Under the pieces are notes generated by a model. It saw only the letters and a program-made list of their open reading frames with translations. It was not told the origin of the DNA and did no database searches. A stretch of DNA of 64,000 nucleotides, from positions 280,246 to 344,245 of the forward strand of contig WGLP01000006.1 in NCBI GenBank assembly GCA_016125505.1, written 5' to 3'. The translations under genes were made by a program, and so were the position numbers. The stretch comes from Gammaproteobacteria bacterium. GTDB lineage: Bacteria > Pseudomonadota > Gammaproteobacteria > UBA6429 > Thiohalophilaceae. Position 1 is the stretch's first letter; each line of letters opens with the position of its first letter. Shown in pieces: positions 54,621-62,200 of this stretch.

Positions 54621-54891
54621 TGTCTGTCTCTTTTACCTCTCATTTTATATGGTTAACCGCCATGAATCGGGGCTTCTTTCACGTCATGCATATGACATTT
54701 AATTGTCATCAATATTAAATATATATGGTCTAGCGGCGAGATCAAATCAAACCTGAGGTTGATCGTGATCACAGAGAAAAAATTAGGAAGAGAAGTAAGG
54801 AAGGTTTAATCCGTGAGGCGGACTACACCCTCCACTGCTATTTGTAGTATAAGTTCGTCTTAGCGGCATTTTTCCTGACGGACAAGCGGAC

Positions 54892-56280
54892 ATGGCTTAT
54901 TGGTATTCCGTCGACGGTGTGACATACCAGTTTGATGATCTGCGCACACTGCTTGCGAAGGCTTCACCCGCACGCTCCGGCGATCAGCTCGCCGGTGTGG
55001 CAGCGAGTTCAGCGGTCGAACGCATTGCGGCTCAATCTGCCTTGAGCGAACTCCCGCTCAAGGTGTTTCTCAATCAAACCGTGATTCCTTACGAAACCGA
55101 CGACGTCACCCGCCTCATACTGGACACTCATGACGCCGAGGCATTTTCACCCGTCAGTCATCTTTGTGTGGGCGAGTTTCGCAACTGGCTGCTTGGCTAT
55201 GAAGTCGATGCGCCAGTACTCAGGAAACTCGCGCCTGGCTTGACACCCGAGATGGTGGCGGCGGTATCCAAAATCATGAGTCTGCAGGATCTCGTATTGG
55301 TTGCCAGCAAGTGCGAAGTCATCACCCGCTTCCGTAACACGATCGGACTACGCGGGCGCCTGTCGACACGATTGCAGCCTAACCACCCTACCGATGACAC
55401 TAAAGGTGTGGCCGCCAGCATCCTCGATGGCCTGCTGAATGGCAGTGGTGATGCGGTCATCGGGGTCAACCCTGCCAGTGACCATCTGCCCACCATCGCG
55501 CAGCTGCTGCACCTGATCGATGAAATTCGCGAAACCTACCAGATCCCGACACAATCCTGCGTCTTGACCCATGTCACTTCACAGATCACCGCAATCGAAC
55601 AAGGTGCGCCGATCGACCTTGTGTTTCAATCCATCGCGGGTACCGAAGACGCCAATGCATCATTCGGCGTGAGCCTGAATGTTCTGCGGGAGGCATGTGA
55701 CGCCGCCCGCGGCTTGCGACGCGGTACCCTGGGCGATAACGTGATGTACTTTGAAACCGGGCAAGGTAGTGCGCTCTCGGCGAACGCCCATCACGGCGTC
55801 GATCAACAAACCTGCGAGGCACGGGCCTACGCCGTGGCGCGCACCTTCGAACCCTTGCTGGTCAATACCGTGGTCGGGTTCATCGGACCCGAGTACCTTT
55901 ACGACGGGAAACAGATCATACGTGCCGGCCTGGAAGACCATTTCTGCGGAAAACTCCTCGGTCTGCCCATGGGCTGTGATATCTGTTACACCAACCACGC
56001 CGATGCCGATCAGGATGATATGGACAGTTTGTTGACCTTATTAGGCGCGGCGGGCTGCACATACATCATGGGCGTGCCCGGCGCGGACGATATCATGCTC
56101 AATTACCAGAGCACTTCATTTCAGGATGCGCTGTATCTACGCCAGGTCCTGGGGCTCGCACCGGCGCCGGAGTTTGAACAGTGGTTGCAGGATATGAAAC
56201 TCCTTAACTCGCAACAGCAATTACAGAGAGTCATTCCCGGGCACCCGATGCTAACCTATCCCATGGACAGTGAGAGCTGA
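54892..56280 (+). CDS. eutB: Ethanolamine ammonia-lyase large subunit
   Basis: 462-residue catalytic subunit. Together with EutC and adenosylcobalamin it splits ethanolamine to acetaldehyde and ammonia. Recognisable stretches: GVAASSAVERIAAQSALSELPLKVFLNQTVIPYE, GLRGRLSTRLQPNHPTDDTKGVAASILDGLLNGSGDAVIGVNPASD, MYFETGQGSALSANAHHGVDQQTCEARAYAVAR, GLPMGCDICYTNHADADQDDMDSLLTLLG and GVPGADDIMLNYQSTSFQDALYLR. It is intact and of normal length. No EutA reactivase, ethanolamine permease or shell genes are nearby. The 271 bp upstream are A+T-rich. Confidence 0.96.
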   Translation: MAYWYSVDGVTYQFDDLRTLLAKASPARSGDQLAGVAASSAVERIAAQSALSELPLKVFLNQTVIPYETDDVTRLILDTHDAEAFSPVSHLCVGEFRNWLLGYEVDAPVLRKLAPGLTPEMVAAVSKIMSLQDLVLVASKCEVITRFRNTIGLRGRLSTRLQPNHPTDDTKGVAASILDGLLNGSGDAVIGVNPASDHLPTIAQLLHLIDEIRETYQIPTQSCVLTHVTSQITAIEQGAPIDLVFQSIAGTEDANASFGVSLNVLREACDAARGLRRGTLGDNVMYFETGQGSALSANAHHGVDQQTCEARAYAVARTFEPLLVNTVVGFIGPEYLYDGKQIIRAGLEDHFCGKLLGLPMGCDICYTNHADADQDDMDSLLTLLGAAGCTYIMGVPGADDIMLNYQSTSFQDALYLRQVLGLAPAPEFEQWLQDMKLLNSQQQLQRVIPGHPMLTYPMDSES

Positions 56281-56282
56281 AC

Positions 56283-57056
56283 ATGACCACTCCACCCGAT
56301 CAGCCAAACGATTCCTGGGCATTTCTAAGACGTTTTACCTTTGCGCGGATCGCCCTGGGTCACGCTGGCGGCAGCGTGCCCACTCAGGCCCTGCTGGATT
56401 TTCGGCTTGCCCATGCCAGGGCGCGCGATGCGGTCTATCACGCCATGGACATTGATCGCTTGCAACAGGCACTACAAGAGCTGGCACTACTGCAAATAAG
56501 AGTGAACAGTCTGGCAGAAAATCGAACCACCTATCTGCAGCGGCCGGACCTTGGCCGCAGTCTGCACCCGGACAGTCGACAAATCCTGACGGCTGCCAAC
56601 AAGACGACCGATTACGATATCGTCTTCATGATTGGCGACGGTCTCTCGGCCATCGCTGTCGAGCAACATGCTACTGCCCTGCTTGCAGCAACCCTGCCCG
56701 CATTGCATCAACAGAAATGGCGAATTGGTCCTCTTATACTTGCTGAACAGGCGCGAGTGGCATTGGGTGATGACGTGGGTAAGACCCTGGGAACAAAGCT
56801 CATTGTAGTCATTATCGGCGAACGTCCCGGCCTCAGTTCACCGGACAGCATGGGCATCTATCTGACCTGGGCGCCCAGGCCAGGCCGCACCGATGCCGAA
56901 CGCAACTGCATCAGCAATATCCGGCCCCAGGGTCTGTCCATGGCCGATGCCGCAAATAAATTGCTGTATCTCATCAATCAGGCGCGCCGACTCCGGCTGA
57001 GTGGTATCGAACTCAAGGATGAAACCAGCAGCTTTCTCACGGTTAGCAAAGATTGA
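56283..57056 (+). CDS. eutC: Ethanolamine ammonia-lyase small subunit
   Basis: 257-residue partner of EutB. Motifs: RRFTFARIALGHAGGSVPTQALLDFRLAHARARDAVYHAMD, RPDLGRSLHPDSRQIL, DYDIVFMIGDGLSAIAVEQHATALL, VALGDDVGKTLGTKLIVVIIGERPGLSSPDSMGIYLTWAPRPGRTDAERNCISNIRP. It starts 2 bp after eutB and is co-transcribed with it. The lyase subunits are the last genes before the distal tRNA-Pro fragment. Confidence 0.96.
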   Translation: MTTPPDQPNDSWAFLRRFTFARIALGHAGGSVPTQALLDFRLAHARARDAVYHAMDIDRLQQALQELALLQIRVNSLAENRTTYLQRPDLGRSLHPDSRQILTAANKTTDYDIVFMIGDGLSAIAVEQHATALLAATLPALHQQKWRIGPLILAEQARVALGDDVGKTLGTKLIVVIIGERPGLSSPDSMGIYLTWAPRPGRTDAERNCISNIRPQGLSMADAANKLLYLINQARRLRLSGIELKDETSSFLTVSKD

Positions 57057-57550
57057 ATGCCTGTTAAACCGGGTGAATACTGGGCCTGGTTTGACTTGAG
57101 TAATGGGTTTTACTAAATCTGGTGCGCCGAAGAATGCTGCATATTCTCCCGATGCGTTCTTGGGACAATTTTGAGACAGTCGCTCGGTAGTCATTACGGG
57201 GTTGAGTATGCCCGAGGGTGCTCGTAAATGCCGTAAATTCAAACAATTAATTCATAACCGCTTGTTTTGGGCTGACTCTGGAAAATTTTCGGGAGGCAGG
57301 GGCCGGAGGTTCGAATCCTCTCACCCGACCAATATCACATTGATAAATCAAATAGTTACAAGTCTCGTTTCCCTGTGTTATTCCGCTGTACGGAATTTTC
57401 GCCCTCAAATCTAAATCTATGTGCTGCCTGCAATCCCGCCATAAGTGACCCTAGAAGAGCTGTCAGCGTGAATGCCTGGACTGACTTGTTTACCCCATAT
57501 CAAAAGAATCGGGGGTAGAATCAAAGCATGTAAACTCCCTAAAATTAGGT
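57057..57550. other. Intergenic stretch holding the distal attachment repeat
   Basis: 494 bp between eutC and the next plus-strand gene. Apart from the tRNA-Pro fragment at 57288-57332 I see no gene; short frames here have no recognisable product. Confidence 0.5.
57288..57332 (+). repeat. tRNA-Pro 3' fragment, distal attachment site
   Basis: 45 bp matching tRNA-Pro from the anticodon loop to the CCA end (TTCGGGAGGCAGGGGCCGGAGG, then TTCGAATCCTCTCACC-CGACCAA) with one C missing in the acceptor stem. It cannot form a full tRNA and marks the right end of the element that entered at tRNA-Pro. Confidence 0.8.
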
Positions 57551-58297
57551 ATGAAAATGGAAGAAAGAGAAGAACAAATAAAAGCGGTGGAAAAAGTATT
57601 GGGTGAACCTGTTATATGCGAGTTTGATTCAAAGACACAAAAAATGCGAACTACGCTTTTCCTCCTCAGCGTCATTAGCATTGCATATATGACCGAAGGA
57701 CTTAAGATTGATAAAGCGTCATCAGTTTTAGGATTTAAGTTCGATGGATTGACCGACAATCTTTTTCGCCATGTGCTTTTCATTACGATTCTTTACCTCA
57801 CGATACATTTCTTATGGTCATCTTGGGATTGCTTTATTGAATGGAGGCTGAGGATCACAGGAACACGACTCGCATTTAGTGCAGGAGCAGCCACTTTTGG
57901 TAGTGATGAATCAGACTCACACAAAAACCCCAAACAATCTACTTTGTATAATTGGTGGAAATCACGCGCCAGTTCGAAAAGCTATGAAGAATTTTCCACC
58001 AAGTTAAATGAATTATTTAACGAACTTACAACAGATATACAGAATAAATCTTGTGATGAGTTAAAGGCTAATTCTATTACTTCGCAATTACAGTCAATTA
58101 GAGGTGAAATAGCTGCTCTAAATAATTTTGTTGCGGCTGAGATCAAAATCCTCGAATCCAATAGAATACCCGCCTCACTCAAACGGTTCGATAGTTGGTT
58201 TAAGTTATTTTTAAAAAGCCAAAATATTAGATGGTTTTTCATTGAGTTTTTGTTGCCTATTACGTTATCTCTAGCGGCAATTATTTTATTATTTTAG
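57551..58297 (+). CDS. Membrane protein with coiled-coil region, unknown
   Basis: 248 residues. Two membrane helices lie near residues 33-50 and 73-92 (HVLFITILYLTIHFLWSSW), then a helical, Asn/Ser-rich cytoplasmic region (KLNELFNELTTDIQNKSCDELKAN) and a C-terminal hydrophobic helix (FFIEFLLPITLSLAAIILLF). A+T-rich and unlike the backbone in codon use, so probably horizontally acquired. No family recognised; it could be a membrane effector of a defence system, but there is no partner gene to support that. Confidence 0.5.
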   Translation: MKMEEREEQIKAVEKVLGEPVICEFDSKTQKMRTTLFLLSVISIAYMTEGLKIDKASSVLGFKFDGLTDNLFRHVLFITILYLTIHFLWSSWDCFIEWRLRITGTRLAFSAGAATFGSDESDSHKNPKQSTLYNWWKSRASSKSYEEFSTKLNELFNELTTDIQNKSCDELKANSITSQLQSIRGEIAALNNFVAAEIKILESNRIPASLKRFDSWFKLFLKSQNIRWFFIEFLLPITLSLAAIILLF

Positions 58298-58733
58298 TAA
58301 TAATGAAAAAATGGCGATAAATACAAATCATCCTCACCAACTCACCACCTACTTTACGGGTCGGCCTCGATGCGTAAAATCCAGTTTAGGATGCAACGAC
58401 AGCTCCATTTCCAACTGATGCGTGGGCTGGCCCAAAAAGATCAGGATGCTGAAAAAGATTGACCACTTCACAAGGTATTATCTGACCAAATCGCTGCACA
58501 TTGACCAGCTCTACTACATATTCCAGCCTAACTCTGCCACCTTTCCAACCTGAAGTTGCCACCGAAAATAGCCATGCATTGCCAGCGTTCCAAAATAAGG
58601 TTGCCACTCATAGTTTTTTTGTGCTTGACGCATGAAAACCCGGCATTCTGCCGGGTTCTGATTTAATGTGAGTTTTCACTCTGACCCAAAATATTGTTGT
58701 AGGTTTTACACTGACCTCAAATTTCTTTGTGAT
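58298..58733. other. Non-coding stretch, probable insertion-sequence remnant
   Basis: 436 bp without a convincing gene. On the minus strand, repeated GTGGCAAC blocks (in the region 58540-58610) resemble the multiple end repeats of IS21-type elements, and a hairpin AACCCGGCATTCTGCCGGGTT lies at 58638-58658. A 73-codon minus-strand frame (58386-58607) is within it and is not accepted as a gene. Confidence 0.4.
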
Positions 58734-59228
58734 CTAAGAATGTTCTGCCTCGTCAACTAGCAAGTGGTAAATACTCGGGAACCGCACATCCACCTCTGAT
58801 TCAGATCTCTCTGAACCTTCTACAACGAACACCTCATCGCTTCCTGGTCTTTGCACTACATCCCAGTCTTCGCTGTGGCCAATAGAGAAGAATCCACGAA
58901 TGTAATCAGAAGTACGAATATCATCTGCAGAGAGTTTAAAACCTTTACGTCGTGTTGTAACAGTGCCATACATTGAGAAAAATTCTCGCGTAATTGGACC
59001 AAGCTGCTCAGAAAGTTGGCTCATCGTGTCTGCTGGTTCAACAAATAACTTATCTCCTTTACCAATTATATCTTTGACTTTGGCACGGGCCTCCTCGATA
59101 GATATAGGCTCGACTCCAGGTTTTGGCTGTGAAGGCGTCATACCTGAGCGTATTCTCTTTGTTCTCCGAGTCAAAATTATATAGTAGCCAATGACAACAA
59201 GAACGCCCAGAATAGTAAACCAAAGCAT
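58734..59228 (-). CDS. Candidate immunity protein of the Rhs toxin
   Basis: 164 residues. One N-terminal membrane helix (LWFTILGVLVVIGYYIILT) precedes a cytoplasmic or periplasmic domain (SIEEARAKVKDIIGKGDKLFVEPADTMSQLSEQLGPITREFFSMYGTV, then SDYIRGFFSIGHSEDWDVVQRPGSDEVFVVEGSE) that resembles SMI1/KNR4 (SUKH) or related immunity folds. ATG 59228 has GAGG 5 nt upstream, overlapping the end of the rhs gene, so the two are translationally coupled. The role is inferred from position directly behind the toxin tip. Confidence 0.65.
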   Translation of the reverse strand: MLWFTILGVLVVIGYYIILTRRTKRIRSGMTPSQPKPGVEPISIEEARAKVKDIIGKGDKLFVEPADTMSQLSEQLGPITREFFSMYGTVTTRRKGFKLSADDIRTSDYIRGFFSIGHSEDWDVVQRPGSDEVFVVEGSERSESEVDVRFPSIYHLLVDEAEHS

Positions 59229-59237
59229 GTGCACCTC

Positions 59238-62200
59238 TTACTTTTGGCATGAACAGGCATCAGCGGCATCTCGTGCTGCACGAATGCCTGTTGTTCCTGG
59301 ATTGACCAACGCACCCCATACATTTTCGAGTCCACGCATCCATTGATGGGCAGCAGCATGGCTTGCACTATCAGGGAACCAGCGAAGATTCCAAGCTCCG
59401 CTATTCACCCATGCAGGCAAACCGCCAGTAGGGAATGTCGTAGGAAAGCCACCAGGGTGCCCAAACAATGGATTGGAGTGATGAACGAAACCACTTTCAA
59501 GGCCGTTAGCCTCTCGAAAAGCATTAACAAATGGACGAGCCCCATTTCTTACAGCATTACGCGATGCTCGTGCAGCAAGTCCCTTCAACCCAGCAGAAAG
59601 ACCCATTGTACCCACCTCAAATGCCAAGTCTGTGTATTCGCCGTATCTATACGCATTACTGCATTTGTTGACTCCTCCAATACCGAGCCCAGATCGAATG
59701 TTCGCAGTCAAACCGAAAGATAGAGAATCACCAAAACCAGCAGCAAAATCTACAGTCGACTGATCGAATGTTGGCCAAGTTGTTGGATCAGTAATTGAAA
59801 ATAGCCCATAGGGATCGTAACCATACAACGGATTAGCCCCAACATACCCGTACGTATTGATCCCGCCATTGAGTCCGATCGGGTCCGAGGTGATATACCG
59901 CCCGGTGCTGGGGTCGTAATACCGGAAGTAATTATAATAAAGCCCGCTTTCGGCATCGTAATACTGCCCGGGGAAACGCAGGTTCATCGTGACCGTTACG
60001 CCATCGCCATCGGGATCGTCGTTCGCTGCACCTACACCAAACGGGTCGCTGTCCCAGCGCCACACGACTACCTGATTCGCATCAGTCATCGAACGCGGCG
60101 CGCCGAGTTGATCGGTGTGCACATAGTACACACTACCCTGACGGATTACCGCCAGAGGTACTCCATTCAGATACACATACTCAGCATTGCCGTTCGGATC
60201 ATTGCTGGCTTCAGTGAGCAACTCGCCTTTCAAGCCATACATATAATTTGTACTGACACCGTTGACAGTCTTCATTACACGTTGATTCAGCCCATTGTAG
60301 CTATACGTGGCGTTATTAATACTCAACAAGCGATTCAGGCTGTCATAACCGAGCGTCATGCCGCGCAATGACGTGGTGTTGCCATTCGCATCCACAGACA
60401 CGGCTGCACCGTTGATAGCCGACATTACATTGGTGGCGCTACGATAATCGTAGGTTGTGGTGGCGTTATCGACGACATCACTGCTGCGATTGCCATTCTT
60501 ATCAAAATTGTAATTGCGTGTACCAAACGCCCCCGATGTTGTGTCTATGCGATCCAACGCATCGTAGCCATATTGCGTGAACACAGATGCTTCATCGCGT
60601 TGCGTCAAGTTACCATTGCCGTCGTACTGGCTGTTGGTCAGTGTCAGTGCGTTGGGAACTGTCATATTAGAGGGCCGATACGCTGTATCGAGTGCCTGAC
60701 TGTAGCTCAATGCATTACCGTAGGTCATTGAGGTTACGGGCCCGAAGGGTGCATAACTGATGTTACTCGCCAGTGTCTGCGGGGAGCCATTGATCACGGC
60801 ATCGACGCGATCGATGCGACCACTGGCATCGTAACTATAGGTCACACTGTCGCCGGAGGGATACGTCAGCGTCTTCACCCGTCCTAGTTCATCATAACCA
60901 TAACCCATGCCTTGTGAACCTACTACATCTCCGAAGGCATTGTAGCCATAGGACACTGTAGTACCATTTTGGGTGATATCACACAGACGACCTTCACCAT
61001 TCGTACAAGTATCGTAACTGTAGGTGATACTCTCCGCGCCGATCGGTGCGGTCAGTTGCGTTAAGCGATTCAGGGCATCATAACTGTAGCTAAACGATTG
61101 CCCCTTGGCGTCCAGGCGAGTCTTCATATTACCGGCAGCGTCGTAAGTAAACGTCGTGGTGCCGGTATCCGGTGACGTCTGTGTCAGCAGATTGCCCAAA
61201 TCATCGTATTCGTATTGCGTTTCACCGTTGATTGGATCTGTTACTGATGTCAACTGATCATGGATGTTATAGCCATACTTGGTCAATGCATCCTGCGTTG
61301 ACGGATCGGTACCGCCCACATCAGCGGTACGGGTGATGAGACGTTTTAAGTCATCGTAGCCGTATTGCGTTTGGACGTTTTTACCATCGGTGGTTTTGCT
61401 TAACGTACCGTCAGGCGCAAAATCAGGATTCTGTATTTCATTGGCTTGAGTGCTGGTATCCAAGCGGTTATACAGATCAAACGCCTGCACCAACTGACGC
61501 TGCAACACCCCATTGGCGTCGTAACGATTTTCCTGCACCTTGTTATCTTCGGTATCGAGTTGATATTCGATATAGTTGCCCTGGGCGTCGGTAATCCGTG
61601 TTAAGCGACGGGCGTCATCGTATCCAAATGTCAGCGTCGTGGCGGAACTGCTGCCATAGCCTTGAGTAATGGTTTCGACTTCGCCCGTGGGCAAATACGT
61701 CCAATGCGTGACGCGATTGAGTCCGGCAGCAGACTGTGTGAGGGTCTCAAGGCGGTCGTTGCCGGGGTAATAGGTGTAGCTTAGGGTCAGACCATTGGGC
61801 CGCGATTCGCTTTGAATCTTGCCCGTTGCCGTGTACTGGATGTTATCCCGTGCCACGATGCCATTTGCCAGCGTGACGCGTACTAAACGACCGCGATTAT
61901 TACCCTGTGACGGATCATTGGGATAGTAGTCCAAGGTCGTGATATCGCTGATGTCGGTGCGTGGGCCGTCAATTTGACTCAACTGACTTAACGGTCCGTT
62001 ATACTGCAACGTGGTGGTCCGGCTGACGGCAGTACAGGATGGGGTATACCCTGCTACGGTCACTTGCGTCAGGTTACCACCGGCATCATACGTATAATCG
62101 GTGATTTTGTTGTGACCACTGCACACCGAGGGTTCGGTGATGGTTTTAACCTTGTGAATAAAATTAGTGTCGTAGGTGTAATCAGAGCGCCGCTCCAATG

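Noticed and set aside
54621..54891. Possible cobalamin riboswitch before eutB
   Set aside because: CCACTG occurs, but the B12 box and the required helices are not visible; the region is just A+T-rich.
51568..57287. Prophage or integrative element with its own integrase
   Set aside because: No integrase, excisionase, phage structural or conjugation gene is present between the repeats.
57288..57332. A second tRNA-Pro gene
   Set aside because: Only the 3' part from the anticodon loop is present and the acceptor stem has lost a base; it is a fragment.
58386..58607. 73-codon minus-strand open frame
   Set aside because: It lies in the GTGGCAAC-repeat stretch typical of insertion-sequence ends, with no ribosome-binding site and no recognisable product.
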